Assembly (NCBI RefSeq): GCF_041242975.1
Contig: NZ_CP162488.1
Coordinates: 5,351,251-5,415,250 of the forward strand
From: Xanthomonas sp. DAR 35659
GTDB lineage: Bacteria; Pseudomonadota; Gammaproteobacteria; Xanthomonadales; Xanthomonadaceae
Length of the DNA stretch: 64,000 bases
Direction: 5' to 3'
The position numbers and the translations under genes are program-made. Positions 36,962 to 49,773 of this stretch are shown in pieces. Under the pieces are notes generated by a model, which had not been told where the DNA came from, did no database searches, and was given only the letters and a program-made list of their open reading frames with translations. How positions within the stretch are numbered: the stretch's first letter is position 1; every line of letters begins with the position of its first letter.

Positions 36962-38938
36962 TCAATCAAACAACGCCTGGATCGCCGCCAACCCCGCGTT
37001 CGCACGCTCCTTCCTGCGCGCCGCGTCGGCCACCGGGTCGGCGCCGTCGCGCTGCATTTCCTCGGCCGGGATCTCGTCGAAGAAGCGGCTGGGCTTGAGC
37101 CGGATGTGCTCGCCGAACTTGCGGGTGAGCTTGCTGTAGCTCATCCACAGCTGCTCCTTGGCGCGGGTGATGCCCACGTACAGCAGCCGCCGCTCCTCCT
37201 GCAGGTTGCCTTCTTCCAGGCTGACCTCGTGCGGCAGCACGCCGTCCTCGCAGCCGACGATGAACACGTAGCGGAACTCCAGGCCCTTGGAGGCGTGCAT
37301 GGTCATCATCCGCACCTGGTTGCCGCCGTCGTCCTTGTCGTTGCGCGACAGCAGCGCCAGCTGCGCGGCCAGGTCGCCGACGGTCGCGCCGCGCGGGCCG
37401 CCCTCGAACCACTTGGCCAGTTCCTCCAGGTTGCCGCGGCGACGCTGGAAGCTCGCCTCGTCCTTGCACTGGCTGCGCAATTCGCGGATCAGCCCGGATT
37501 GCTCGGCGAGTTGGCGCACCACGTCGGCCGAGGACAGCGTCTGCGACGCGGTACGCAACTCGTGCAGCACGTCGACGAAATCGCTCAATCCATTGGCCGC
37601 GCGCGGCGGCAGTTGCTGCAGCGCGCCCAGCGATTCGGCCGCGCGCGACATCGGCAGGTGCTTGGCCGAAGCCAGTTCGGCCAGCTTGGCCAGCGAGGTG
37701 GCGCCGACCTCGCGCTTGGGCGCCTGCACCGCGCGCAGGAACGCCGCGTCGTCGTCGGGATTGACCAGCAGCCGCAGCCACGACAGCACGTCCTTGACTT
37801 CCTGGCGCTCCAGGAACGCGGTGCCGCCGGTGATGTGGTACGGCACGCCGGCGATCTGCAAGGCCTTTTCCAGCGGACGCGACTGGAAGTTGCCGCGGAA
37901 CAGGATGCAGAAGTCGCTCCACGGCGCCTGCTTGGCGGCGCCCAGGTAGGCGATCTCGGCGGCGACCTTCTCCGCCTCGTGCTCGCTGTCGCGGCATTCC
38001 CACACGCGGATGCGCTCGCCGTCGGCCTGATCGCTCCACAGCGTCTTCAGGTGTTCGTGCGGGTTGTGCGCGATCAGCGCGTTGGCCGCGCGCAGCACGC
38101 GGTTGGAGCAGCGGTAGTTCTGCTCCAGCTTGATGATCTGCAGCGCCGGATAGTCGCGGCCCATCTGCATCAGGTTTTCCGGGTTGGCGCCACGCCAGGC
38201 GTAGATGCTCTGGTCGTCGTCGCCCACGCAGGTGAAGTTGCCGCGCGGGCCGGCCAGCATCTTCAGCAGCCGGTACTGCGCGTCGTTGGTGTCCTGGCTC
38301 TCGTCCACCAGCAGGTAGCCGATGCGTTCGCGCCAGGCCATCACGATGTCCTCGTTCTCCTCCAGCACCTGCACCGGCAGGCGGATCAGGTCGTCGAAGT
38401 CCACCGCATTGAAGGTGCTCAAGCGCGCCTGGTAGCGCTCGTACAGGCTGGCCGCTTCCTGCTCGCGGGTGCTGCGCGCCGCCGCCATCGCCTGCTCCGG
38501 CGACAGCCCGGCGTTCTTGGCGCGCGAGATCAGGTTCTTGGCGTCCTCGATCGCATCGGGCTTGGCGCCGTGCATCAGGTCCTTGATCTGCGCGGCGGCA
38601 TCGTCGGCGTCGAAGATCGAGAAACCGCGCTTCAGGCCCACCGCCGCATGTTCGATCTGCACGAACTTCAGCCCCAGGGCGTGGAAGGTGCAGATGGTCA
38701 GGCCGTCGGCGGCGTCGCCGCGGATGCGCTTGGCCACGCGCTCGCGCATTTCCTTGGCCGACTTGTTGGTGAACGTGATCGCGGCGATGCGCTTGGCCGG
38801 ATAGCGGCCGCTGGCGATCAGGTGCGCGATCTTCTCCACGATCACGCGGGTCTTGCCGCTGCCGGCACCGGCCAGCACCAGCAGCGGGCCTTCGCAGTGC
38901 AGCACCGCGGCGCGTTGGGGAGGATTGAGACCGTGCAT
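36962..38938 (-). CDS. rep: ATP-dependent DNA helicase Rep
   Basis: Superfamily 1A 3'-5' helicase of 658 residues that clears proteins and restarts forks. Motif I is GAGSGKT, motif Ia ITFTNKSAKEM, motif II LLVDESQDTN, motif III GDDDQSIYAWRGA, motif IV QNYRCSNRVL and motif VI LLYVGITRAKEQL. The length and the N-terminus MHGLNPPQRAAV fit Rep better than UvrD (about 720). It is convergent with glyS and divergent from tdk across 131 bp. Confidence 0.95.
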   Translation of the reverse strand: MHGLNPPQRAAVLHCEGPLLVLAGAGSGKTRVIVEKIAHLIASGRYPAKRIAAITFTNKSAKEMRERVAKRIRGDAADGLTICTFHALGLKFVQIEHAAVGLKRGFSIFDADDAAAQIKDLMHGAKPDAIEDAKNLISRAKNAGLSPEQAMAAARSTREQEAASLYERYQARLSTFNAVDFDDLIRLPVQVLEENEDIVMAWRERIGYLLVDESQDTNDAQYRLLKMLAGPRGNFTCVGDDDQSIYAWRGANPENLMQMGRDYPALQIIKLEQNYRCSNRVLRAANALIAHNPHEHLKTLWSDQADGERIRVWECRDSEHEAEKVAAEIAYLGAAKQAPWSDFCILFRGNFQSRPLEKALQIAGVPYHITGGTAFLERQEVKDVLSWLRLLVNPDDDAAFLRAVQAPKREVGATSLAKLAELASAKHLPMSRAAESLGALQQLPPRAANGLSDFVDVLHELRTASQTLSSADVVRQLAEQSGLIRELRSQCKDEASFQRRRGNLEELAKWFEGGPRGATVGDLAAQLALLSRNDKDDGGNQVRMMTMHASKGLEFRYVFIVGCEDGVLPHEVSLEEGNLQEERRLLYVGITRAKEQLWMSYSKLTRKFGEHIRLKPSRFFDEIPAEEMQRDGADPVADAARRKERANAGLAAIQALFD

Positions 38939-39069
38939 GAAGAGTTCCCTTGGCCGCGCATTGTAACGGGCGCCGGCCGACGGCGACGCCTCGCCGCCCG
39001 GTTCGCGCTGAACCGGTTCGCGAACGCCCGGCGGCCGGAGCGCGCGGCCGCCGCGCTAGAATCGGCGGC

Positions 39070-39690
39070 ATGGCGAAACTGTATTTCTACTATTCGGCGA
39101 TGAACGCCGGCAAGACCACCACGCTGCTGCAGTCGGCGCACAACTACCGCGAGCGCGGCATGCGCACGGCGATCCTGACGCCGCGGCTGGACCACCGCGC
39201 CGGCAGCGGCGTGGTCGCCTCGCGCATCGGCCTGCGCGCCGAGGGCACGTCCTTCGTCGCCGATACCGATCTGTTGGCCACCCTCGAGGCCGACATCGCC
39301 AACCACGGGCCGCTGCACTGCGTGCTGGTGGACGAGGCGCAGTTCCTCAGCCGCGCGCAGGTGTGGCAGCTCAGCGAGGTGGTCGACAGATTGCGCATTC
39401 CGGTCTTGTGCTATGGGCTGCGCACCGATTTCCGCGGCGAACTGTTCGAAGGCAGCCAGTACCTGCTGGCCTGGGCCGACGAACTGCAGGAGATCAAGAC
39501 CATCTGCCACACCGGCAGCAAGGCGACGATGACCGTGCGTGTGGACGAGAACGGCCACGCCGTGCAGGACGGCCCGCAGGTGGAGATCGGCGGCAACGAA
39601 CGCTACGTGTCGGTGAGCCGCCCCGAGTTCAAGAAGATCATGCGCGGCGAAGGCCGCATCGATCCGTTGCAGATCGCGTTGCCGCTTTAG
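39070..39690 (+). CDS. tdk: Thymidine kinase (type II), zinc site degenerate
   Basis: Phosphorylates thymidine in the salvage pathway; 206 residues. The P-loop is AMNAGKTT, the catalytic block LVDEAQFL, and the nucleoside lasso [23 protein letters not shown]. Compared with E. coli Tdk from memory, the structural zinc ligands are mostly lost: the CxC pair reads CHT ([10 protein letters not shown]) and the later cysteine and histidine read serine and glutamate (YVSVSRPEF). The rest of the C-terminus ([13 protein letters not shown]) is conserved. ATG 39070 is the natural family start. Confidence 0.95.
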   Translation: MAKLYFYYSAMNAGKTTTLLQSAHNYRERGMRTAILTPRLDHRAGSGVVASRIGLRAEGTSFVADTDLLATLEADIANHGPLHCVLVDEAQFLSRAQVWQLSEVVDRLRIPVLCYGLRTDFRGELFEGSQYLLAWADELQEIKTICHTGSKATMTVRVDENGHAVQDGPQVEIGGNERYVSVSRPEFKKIMRGEGRIDPLQIALPL

Positions 39691-39739
39691 GTGGGCTGCG
39701 CGGCCGCGGTTCGGCGCATTCGACGTTCCGGGCCAAAGC

Positions 39740-39762
39740 GTCGGGACTGAAGTCCCTCCCAC
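39740..39762. repeat. REP-like palindrome, GTGG-headed variant
   Basis: On the minus strand it begins GTGGGAGGGACTTCAGTCCC, a hairpin with the same layout as the GTAG-type REPs but a different stem. It lies alone in the tdk-opgD gap. Confidence 0.7.
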
Positions 39763-39903
39763 GGTGCACCCGCCAACTTGCGCCGATTGCGGGTGCGGTT
39801 TTGGCCACGGCGAGCAGCGACAGCCGCCGCAACGACTGCCACGGCCGTCGCTGCGGCGAATCCGAGTTCGTGGCACGCATGCGAGGCCGCGTGCCGCGCG
39901 CAC

Positions 39904-41508
39904 TCAATACAGCTTGCGCTCGCTCGCCGGCGGCGGTGTCCACTGGTACAGCCAGGTCTCGGTGAGCGGCTTGCCGCCGGCGCGCAGGAACAGGCGGATG
40001 TCGATCTGCTCGGTGCTCTCGTCCGGCGGCACCACGTCGAACATGGCGCGGTAGCCGGAGACTTCGTGCAGCGGCCGCGCCGAGACGATCTCGGTGCTGC
40101 CGCGGCTCAGCTGCAGCACCGCCTCGACCTTGGCGTCCTTGTCCTTGCCCAGCGCGGCCAGTTCGCCGCCGACGAAGTCCACCGCGAAGCGCCAGGAGAA
40201 GCGGGTGCGCTTGTGCCCGATCACCCCGCCCAGCCCGGTGCGGGTGGCCACGCAGTGCGCCAGCGGCGAGGCGGCCGGCGGCTGCGCGCCCCAGTACAGC
40301 CGGTAGCCGAACAGCAGTTCCTGGCCCGGCTGCGGCTTGTCCTGCGGATTCCAGAACGCGACGATGTTGTCGAAGGTCTCGTCGACGGTGGGAATCTCCA
40401 CCAGTTGCACCGAGCCCTTGCCCCATCCCTGCTTCGGCTCCACCCACAGGCACGGGCGCTTCTCGTAGTACACGCCGTCGTCCTGGTAGTGGTCGAAGTT
40501 GCGGTCGCGCTGCAGCAGGCCGAAGCCGCGCGGGTTCTCGTCCACGAACATGTTGAAGCGCAGGTGCGGCGGATTGCACAGCGGCCGCCAGATCCATTCG
40601 CCGGTGCCGGTCCACATCGCCAGGCCGTCGGTGTCGTGGATCTCCGGGCGCCAGTCCCAGTCCATGCGGCGGTCGTTCTCGCCGACCTGGTACATGCTGG
40701 TGCACGGGCCCAGGCCCATCCGCTCGATGGTCTTGCGCGGATACAGCGCGCTGTCGATGTCCATCAGCAGCACGTCGCCGTTGGTGATGGCGAAGCGGTA
40801 GGCGCCGGCCACGCTCGGCGAATCCAGCAGCGCGTACACAACCACGGTGTCCGAGCCGGCCTTGGGCTGCTCCAGCCAATAGGCGATGAAGTCCGGGAAT
40901 TCCTCCGGCCCGCCGGTGCCGGTGTCGATCGCCAGGCCGCGCGCGGACTGGCCGTACTGGCCCTCCTTGCCCACCGCGCGGAAATAGCTGGCGCCCAGGA
41001 AGGCGGCGAAGTCGCGCTCGGTGTCCTGCTTGGTGTTGAGGCGGAAGCCGGCGAAGCCCAGCTCCTTGGGCAGGTGCTGGCCCTGCAGGCCGCTGCTGCC
41101 GTAGTCGAACGCGTCGCCGTCGTAGGCCAGTTCCTGCGCCTGCCCGTCGACCAGGTCGAACATGTGCACCGGCGACTTGAAGTACAGGCCCAGGTGGAAG
41201 AACTTGGCCTGGAACTTGGGCCCCTTGTCCACCGCCCACAACGCGTGGTCCTGGCGATAGCGGATCGACTGGTACTGGTCCCAGTTCAAGGCTTCCAGCG
41301 GTCCCGGCAGCACCCGCTTGTGGCTCTGGTACGGCGCCTGGGCCATGGCCCGGGCGTGGCCCTTGAGCCAGGCGTAGTCGAAGGGCTGCGGCTTGCCCAG
41401 GCGGCGCAGGCCGACCGCGGGCGCGGCCTGGCCGAGCATCGGCATCGCGGGCAAGCCCATGGCGGCGAAGGCGGCGGCGGCGTTCTTGAGGAAATCGCGT
41501 CGTTGCAT
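39904..41508 (-). CDS. opgD: Glucan biosynthesis protein D (OpgD/MdoD), Tat-exported
   Basis: Periplasmic protein of 534 residues of the OpgG/OpgD family, involved in the backbone structure of osmoregulated periplasmic glucans. The N-terminus MQRRDFLKNAAAAFAAMGLP is a twin-arginine signal, which fits export through the TatABC encoded 18 kb away. Family blocks include FHLGLYFKSPVHMFDLVDG, GRNFDHYQDDG-type (RDRNFDHYQDDGVYYEKRP) and LWVEPKQGWGKGSV. ATG 41508 was chosen so the RR motif sits at the N-terminus; an upstream ATG would add 13 residues. It ends the minus-strand series that starts at the sigma factor. Confidence 0.94.
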   Translation of the reverse strand: MQRRDFLKNAAAAFAAMGLPAMPMLGQAAPAVGLRRLGKPQPFDYAWLKGHARAMAQAPYQSHKRVLPGPLEALNWDQYQSIRYRQDHALWAVDKGPKFQAKFFHLGLYFKSPVHMFDLVDGQAQELAYDGDAFDYGSSGLQGQHLPKELGFAGFRLNTKQDTERDFAAFLGASYFRAVGKEGQYGQSARGLAIDTGTGGPEEFPDFIAYWLEQPKAGSDTVVVYALLDSPSVAGAYRFAITNGDVLLMDIDSALYPRKTIERMGLGPCTSMYQVGENDRRMDWDWRPEIHDTDGLAMWTGTGEWIWRPLCNPPHLRFNMFVDENPRGFGLLQRDRNFDHYQDDGVYYEKRPCLWVEPKQGWGKGSVQLVEIPTVDETFDNIVAFWNPQDKPQPGQELLFGYRLYWGAQPPAASPLAHCVATRTGLGGVIGHKRTRFSWRFAVDFVGGELAALGKDKDAKVEAVLQLSRGSTEIVSARPLHEVSGYRAMFDVVPPDESTEQIDIRLFLRAGGKPLTETWLYQWTPPPASERKLY

Positions 41509-41566
41509 GGGCCGGATCGAAACGTGAAGGGCCTCCATCATAGACAAGCGGCGTTGAACGCGAGGG

Positions 41567-42673
41567 CTACGGTGCCGGACAGGCGCCGTGCAGCGCCAGC
41601 GCCGCGGCGTGCGCGCACAGGAAGCGGCGCTGCTGCGCCGGATCGTCGCCGCCGGGATAGTCCAGCAACGTCCACTGTTCCTCGGCCTGCATCCGCTGGC
41701 CCGGTGCCAGGGTCCGGTACGGCGCGTGCACTTCCATCTCCAGCAGGCCGCCGCCCGGGTCCGCCGCCGGCGCCTCCAGATAGAACTCGACCTGGCCCTG
41801 CTCGGGATGGATGCGGGCGCGCGGCTGGTGCGCGAAACGGATCACCCAGGCCTGGCCGCCGGCGAAGGCCGCGAACCAGCCGGCCGAGGGTTGCAGCAGC
41901 AGCTTGCCGCGCCAACCGGCGCTGCCCGCCGGCGGCACCGCGACCAGCGTCATCAGCCCGTCCTGCAGCACGTAACGCGGCGGCACATAGCCGCTGCCGC
42001 CGCCCGCGACGGCCTGCACGCGGATGTCGCCCGCGGCCGCGACCGGCACCAGCATCCGGGTCGCGGACGGCACCCGCGTGTTGAACCACAGATCCCAGGC
42101 CACCGCGGTCTTGCGCACGTTCTGCGCCTGGACCTGCAGCACCACGCTGTCGGCGCGCTGCGGCGACACCGCGAAGCGCTTGTGCAGGCGCACGCCCGTG
42201 ACCGGGCTATCGACCCCGCGCAGTTGCAAGCGTTGCGGCGTGCGCGCGACGACGCTGGTGGTGGCGAAGCTCAGGTACGGGTCCGGCGGCCAGTTCGCGT
42301 GCGCCGCGCGGCGTGCCGGGTTGGCGTCCTGGTGCTGCCACCAGGCGCTCTGCGGGCCCACCCAGACGTCGTGGCCGAAATAGGGAATGTCGTCGGCGCT
42401 GGCGTCGACCGTCGGTGTCGGCTGGCGCTGCACCGCGTCGCCGACCTTGATCAGGTTCGCGCCGCCGCTGCGCTGGAAGCCCAGCACGCGTCCGCCGAGC
42501 GTCGGCGTGACCGTAAGCCGGATCGTGCCGTTGTCCATCACCCACGTCGCGGTCGCGTCGTTGCCGGGTGCGGGCGCGGAGTCGGCCGCGGCGGCGAGCA
42601 GCGGCCAGGCGCCGAGAAGCGCGAGCAGCGCCGCGTGCGCGCGCCGCCGTCCATTCTGCGTATCGATGCGCAT
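41567..42673 (-). CDS. Exported DUF4380-type (mutarotase-like) protein
   Basis: Protein of 368 residues with a signal peptide (about 1-30, LLALLGAWPLLAAAADS). The body is beta-rich, beginning TWVMDNGTIRLTVTPTLGGRVLGFQRSG, as in DUF4380 proteins that resemble the galactose-mutarotase sandwich. Later blocks are GHDVWVGPQSAWWQHQD and VAWDLWFNTRVPSATRMLVP. The function is unknown; a carbohydrate-binding or epimerase-like role is only a guess, though the neighbouring opgD acts on periplasmic glucan. The gap to opgD is 58 bp. Confidence 0.75.
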   Translation of the reverse strand: MRIDTQNGRRRAHAALLALLGAWPLLAAAADSAPAPGNDATATWVMDNGTIRLTVTPTLGGRVLGFQRSGGANLIKVGDAVQRQPTPTVDASADDIPYFGHDVWVGPQSAWWQHQDANPARRAAHANWPPDPYLSFATTSVVARTPQRLQLRGVDSPVTGVRLHKRFAVSPQRADSVVLQVQAQNVRKTAVAWDLWFNTRVPSATRMLVPVAAAGDIRVQAVAGGGSGYVPPRYVLQDGLMTLVAVPPAGSAGWRGKLLLQPSAGWFAAFAGGQAWVIRFAHQPRARIHPEQGQVEFYLEAPAADPGGGLLEMEVHAPYRTLAPGQRMQAEEQWTLLDYPGGDDPAQQRRFLCAHAAALALHGACPAP

Positions 42674-42766
42674 GGCGATCCTGCGATCGGAGGAGGAAGC
42701 GCGATTGTGGCGAGTCCGCGGCCGCGATGACAGCCGATCGGGGCGCCGAGGGCCGCCGTGCTTCGC

Positions 42767-43144
42767 CTACGGCGCCGGAGGGCGGCGCGGCAGATGCGGC
42801 GTCACCGCCTGCTGCAGGCGCCGGACCAGCGCCGGGTCCATGAACGCGTAGTCGTCGGGAATGTCCAGGCAGACGATGCGCTTGCCTCCCAGATGGCGCT
42901 GGAACGCGGCCGAGAGTTTGCCGCGGTGGCGTCGTTCCATCACGAAGATCAGGTCGGCCCAGGCCAGCAGTTCCGGCGTGACCACGGTATCGGCGTCGGC
43001 ATGGATCCCGGCCGAGGCGGTTTCGATGCCGGGCCAGTCGGCGAAGACGTGTTCGGCGGTCGGGCTGCGCAGCCGGTTGCGGGCGCACAGGAACAGCACA
43101 TGGCGAACGGGCACGGCGCGGCGGATCCGAGGGCGATGGCCCAT
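42767..43144 (-). CDS. Low-molecular-weight protein tyrosine phosphatase-like protein
   Basis: Small cytoplasmic protein of 125 residues with the phosphatase loop CARNRLRSPTAE (CX5R, Cys and Arg present) just after the first strand, and DYAFMDPALV near the C-terminus. The CxxNRLRSPTAE subtype is a short group within the LMW-PTP superfamily; its catalytic activity is less established than that of the CxxNxCRS type. ATG 43144 gives a 15-residue leader; an in-frame GTG slightly downstream (VPVRHVLFLC) may be the real start. It lies 111 bp behind a Ser/Thr kinase gene on the same strand, which suggests a shared phospho-signalling role. Confidence 0.8.
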   Translation of the reverse strand: MGHRPRIRRAVPVRHVLFLCARNRLRSPTAEHVFADWPGIETASAGIHADADTVVTPELLAWADLIFVMERRHRGKLSAAFQRHLGGKRIVCLDIPDDYAFMDPALVRRLQQAVTPHLPRRPPAP

Positions 43145-43255
43145 GGTAAAGGCGAGCGCCCGCCCGTGGCGGAGGCGGATCCCGACACGCCCTCCGCGAT
43201 CGCCGCTCGAAAGCGGACCAGCGGCCCGCGCCTTGAAAGCGCGCCGTGGCCGCGC

Positions 43256-46102
<2,847 letters not shown>

Positions 46103-46118
46103 GCGGTGCTCTCCGGGT

Positions 46119-46685
46119 CTAGTGATCCTGCATCGCCGCCAGCAGGAAGATGCGCGCCTTCTGCCAGTCGCGGCGGACGCTGCGTTCGGAGCGCTGCAGC
46201 AGCTCGGCGATCTCCTGTTCGCCCAGGCCGGCGAAGTAGCGCAGCTCCACCACCCTGGCCAGGCGCTCGTCGAGCGCCTGCAGCCGGTCCAGCGCCACGT
46301 CCAGCGCCAGCAGGTCCTCGTCCAGGCGCACCCCGCCGCTGTCCTCGGGAATCTCGGCGACGCGCTTGAGGTCGCCGCCGCGCTTGCGGGTCAGGCGGTT
46401 GCGCGCGTAGTCGACCACCACGCTGCGCATCGCCGAGGCGGCGTAGGCGAAGAAGTGCGCGCGGTCGTCGAAGCGGGCCATGCCGCGCGAACCGAGCAAT
46501 TTGAGATAGGACTCGTGGACCAGCGAGGTCGCGTCCAGGGTCTGCGCGTGCTGCCCGGCCAACTGGCGTCGGGCCATGCTGTGCAGGTCCTGGTAGAGCG
46601 TGCTGAGCACGCGATCGAGCGCCGCGCGGTCGCCGCCGCGCGCGGCGTCCAGCCACACGGTGATCTCGGGTGCTGTCTCTACCAC
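46119..46685 (-). CDS. ECF-family RNA polymerase sigma factor
   Basis: Extracytoplasmic-function-type sigma factor of 188 residues with region 2 (DATSLVHESYLKLLG, FFAYAASAMRSVVVDYARNR) and region 4 (RVVELRYFAGLGEQEIAELLQRSERSVRRDWQKAR). The pattern fits the ECF group usually linked to a Ser/Thr kinase rather than an anti-sigma factor, and no anti-sigma gene is adjacent. It is the first gene of the series kinase, phosphatase, DUF4380 protein, opgD. Its targets are unknown. Confidence 0.92.
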   Translation of the reverse strand: MVETAPEITVWLDAARGGDRAALDRVLSTLYQDLHSMARRQLAGQHAQTLDATSLVHESYLKLLGSRGMARFDDRAHFFAYAASAMRSVVVDYARNRLTRKRGGDLKRVAEIPEDSGGVRLDEDLLALDVALDRLQALDERLARVVELRYFAGLGEQEIAELLQRSERSVRRDWQKARIFLLAAMQDH

Positions 46686-46754
46686 GGCGGTCTCTCCTCC
46701 GGCCGGGAGTCGCGCGGACTATAGCGCGCGCGCGCCGCCGCCGGCGGCCGTCCG

Positions 46755-47567
46755 TCAGCGCTGGCAACTCCCGCACCAGACGCTGGCGCGCTGGCCGATG
46801 CTGGCGTGGCGCAGCGGCCGCCCGCAGCGCTTGCAGGCCTCGCCCTCGCGGCCGTAGACCGCCAGTTCCTGTTCGAAATAGCCGGGCGCGCCGTCGGGGC
46901 TGATGAAGTCGCGCAGGGTGGTGCCACCGCGGGCGATGGCATAGCCGAGGATCGCCTTGGCCGCCTCGGCCAGGCGCGCGTAGCGTGCCCGCGACACCTC
47001 CCCGGCCTCGCGCAGCGGACTGATCCCGGCCTGGAACAGGCTTTCGGCGGCATAGATGTTCCCGACTCCGACCACGATGCGTTGATCCATCAAGAACGTC
47101 TTCACCGGCGCAGTCCGGCCACGGCTACGCCTGAACAAGTAATCTCCGTCGAATTCGGCCGACAACGGCTCCGGCCCCAGCTCCTCCAGCAGCGGGTGGA
47201 GCTGGCCCGGCGCCTGCCACAGCAGGCACCCGAAGCGGCGCGGGTCGTTGAAGCGCAGCACGCGGCCATCTTCCAGGCTGATGTCGACGTGGTCGTGCGC
47301 CCGCGGCGGCGTGTCGCCGGGCAACACCCGCAGGCTGCCGGACATGCCCAGGTGCAGCAGCGCACTGCCGGCCGGCGTGTCCAGCAACAGGTACTTGGCG
47401 CGGCGGCGGATGCCGTCGATGCGCTGTCCCGGCAGCTGCTGCGCCACCTCCGGCGGGATCGGCCAGCGCAGGTCCGGGCGGCGCAGGATCACGCCATGGA
47501 TGCGCCGCCCCTGCAGATGCGGCTCCAGACCGCGCCGGGTGGTTTCGACTTCGGGGAGTTCGGGCAT
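46755..47567 (-). CDS. mutM: Formamidopyrimidine-DNA glycosylase
   Basis: Bifunctional glycosylase/AP lyase of 270 residues that removes 8-oxoguanine. The N-terminal catalytic proline and glutamate are in [14 protein letters not shown]; the H2TH region has [13 protein letters not shown]; and the C-terminal zinc finger [10 protein letters not shown]...CGSC is complete. The ATG at 47567 must be the start, as the proline at position 2 is catalytic. A long in-frame extension upstream is fortuitous. Confidence 0.98.
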   Translation of the reverse strand: MPELPEVETTRRGLEPHLQGRRIHGVILRRPDLRWPIPPEVAQQLPGQRIDGIRRRAKYLLLDTPAGSALLHLGMSGSLRVLPGDTPPRAHDHVDISLEDGRVLRFNDPRRFGCLLWQAPGQLHPLLEELGPEPLSAEFDGDYLFRRSRGRTAPVKTFLMDQRIVVGVGNIYAAESLFQAGISPLREAGEVSRARYARLAEAAKAILGYAIARGGTTLRDFISPDGAPGYFEQELAVYGREGEACKRCGRPLRHASIGQRASVWCGSCQR

Positions 47568-47928
47568 GGGGTCGGCGAGAGCGATCGGGAGCGTGAAAGC
47601 GGGGAACTGTAGCACTCGGGTTCTCTCGCTTGCGCCAGCATGCGCCGGCGCGCGCGACGATAGGAGCGAGGCGATAACGTCTGCAGCGGATCGCGCCGGG
47701 AAGACGACCGCCGCCGGAGCGGTCTCGGTTGCCAGGCAGCGGGATCGTCCTCTAGCATCCGGCGTTCGATGACATGGATGGTCGTATGCGCAACGTGCAC
47801 GCTCCGCTCGCCGTGCTGCCTCGCCCGGGGCTGAAGGAGCGTGCGCAGCGCCCGATATTTCACGCGTTCTCCTGCTTCCCGGTCGCCACCGGCAGCGCAA
47901 CGACGACCACGAGGCCAGTTGCAGCGTC

Positions 47929-48330
47929 ATGAAAGTCGTCAAATGGATCCCCGTCGCTCTGTCGTTCGCGCTGTTCCTTTTCATCGCGCTGATCAGTTCT
48001 GGCGGCGAGCAAGAGCGATATGACGCGGCGGACTATCTCCGCTATATGGTTTTCTTTCCCGGCATCACGCTTTGCCTGTATCTGGCCTTCTCGCTGTATC
48101 CGGCACGGACCTGGTCGCAGTTCTTCATCGCGGTGTTCCTGTGCCTGCCGGCTCTGATCGCGGTGCATTACGTGGTGTCGGTGATCAACGCGCATACCCG
48201 CGGCGCGTACTGGTGGTGGCAGTTGCTGGAAATCGCCCTGACCTATCTGGCCTGGGCGAAGACGGGAAAGCGCTGGTCCAGGGGGTCGCGTTCCTTGCCG
48301 CCGGTGCGTTCCAAGCACGGCGCTTCATGA
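47929..48330 (+). CDS. Small membrane protein of unknown function
   Basis: Protein of 133 residues with three or four hydrophobic helices ([57 protein letters not shown], and a weaker one near [14 protein letters not shown]). No family was recognised. GC content and codon use are lower than in the neighbours, as in the disrupted gene that follows, which suggests an accessory origin for 47.9-49.7 kb. ATG 47929 is the first start of the frame and gives a typical MK start. Confidence 0.65.
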   Translation: MKVVKWIPVALSFALFLFIALISSGGEQERYDAADYLRYMVFFPGITLCLYLAFSLYPARTWSQFFIAVFLCLPALIAVHYVVSVINAHTRGAYWWWQLLEIALTYLAWAKTGKRWSRGSRSLPPVRSKHGAS

Positions 48331-48483
48331 GGGCGACATGAGGTTGGGGCGGCGCGGAGGGGCAAGGCATCGAATGCCCGCGCTGAGCGAACACGGACAC
48401 CACATGGCGCGCCAGACAGGCGACCGCGTCGTGCGAGATGGTTGCACGCATAGGGATACGCCGTTCTTCAAGGAGATGAAGCA

Positions 48484-49498
48484 ATGAATCGGGTCAGGTC
48501 ACGTGTGCTGTCGGCATTTTTGCTTGTGGCCGCATCGGTGTTTTCCATGCTGGTCCACGCGGAAGAGATTCAGGAGCGCACCGCGATCTTCGAGAGTACG
48601 AAGGACGCCCTGCGGAAAGGCGACTTCGCCGCGCTCGAACGGCAGGCGACGCCCTACCGAACCGCAACAGAGCCGCACCTCCAGTGGCGTCTGGAAGCTG
48701 AGCGTGCTCCATGGCGGCGTCGATCACTACTTCTTGGTAGGGAGGTACGACGAGGCGACTTGGGCGGAAAAGGAGCAGACGGCCAAACGCTGGATCGAGG
48801 CGTATCCGAAGTCTCCGACCGCACGGTTGGCGTACGCGGAATGGCTGTCGCGGCGTGCCTGGAGTCATCGCGGTGGGGGCTATGCGAACACGGTCCGGCC
48901 GCAGGACTGGGCACCGTTCAGGGCCGGGATCGAGGCAGCGAGAAAGTACCTGGAGGAGAACAAGACGCTCGCCTCGTTGGATCCGGAGTGGTACGTCAAA
49001 ATGGAAGCCCTTGCCAAGGCGCAGCAATGGGACGATGGCCGATTCCAGGATTTGATCGATGAGGCGATGAGGCGCTATCCGGCGTATTACGAGATCTACT
49101 TCCAGGCGATCGAGTTCTACTCGCCCAAATGGGGAGGCGACGCGACCGACATCGAGCGATTCGCCAGGATGGTGATGGAGCGGACGCGCGCAAGCGAGGG
49201 CAAGGGCCTGTACGCGCGCATCTATTGGTACGCCTCGCAGTCGATCTACGACGAGCAGCTGTTCGACGAGTCGCTGGCGCGCTGGTCGACCATGCGCGCC
49301 GGCATCGACGATGTGCTGAAGACCTATCCGGACGAATGGAATCTACAGAACTTCGCGCACTTCGCGTGCCTGGCGCGCGACCGCGACAAGGCATTGGAGC
49401 TGATCGAACGCGTGCGCGGACCCGCCTACCCCTTGGTGTGGGAGAACGAGGAGAATTTTCAGCGCTGCAAGCGCTTTGCGTGGCAGAGCGTCATCTGA
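48484..49498 (+). pseudogene. Frameshifted exported DUF4034-like protein
   Basis: The first part, from ATG 48484, reads a signal peptide (VLSAFLLVAASVFSMLVHAEE) and FESTKDALRKGDFAALERQATPYR. The continuing homologous-looking part is in the next frame, from about 48660 on: SRTSSGVWKLSVLHGG, then WIEAYPKSPTARLAYAEWLS and a helical body ending at 49498. The split near 48655-48665 is explained by one extra base (or two missing). The joined product would be about 335 residues and resembles DUF4034 proteins with TPR-like helices. Because the rest of the second frame is intact, the lesion is recent, or a sequencing error in this assembly. Confidence 0.7.
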
Positions 49499-49773
49499 GA
49501 AATCGTCCGTCGGCGTCGGACTGCGGCGCGGTGGCACCATCGAAACTATCTGCGGAACTCATCATTCATGCGACCGTCCTCGCACCGCAAACTGGCCGCG
49601 ATGTACTGCTGTCTCGCCGTGGCGATGGTCGGCATTCGCAGCGATGCCGCCGCCGTGTGCTTGCTTTTGTCGGCGCTGCTGCACGTTCGCCGAGGTACCA
49701 CATCGTCCGCCTAGCGAGCGGTGTTCCGGTCCAGAGCCACGCGCGCCAGCCTCCAACGCAGCGCTTCACGCGC
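49499..49773. other. Gap with only a doubtful small ORF
   Basis: No convincing gene. One frame, 49568-49714 (plus, 48 codons, hydrophobic middle), could be a tiny membrane peptide, but it lacks a good ribosome-binding site and any recognisable homology. I treat the stretch as non-coding. Confidence 0.4.
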
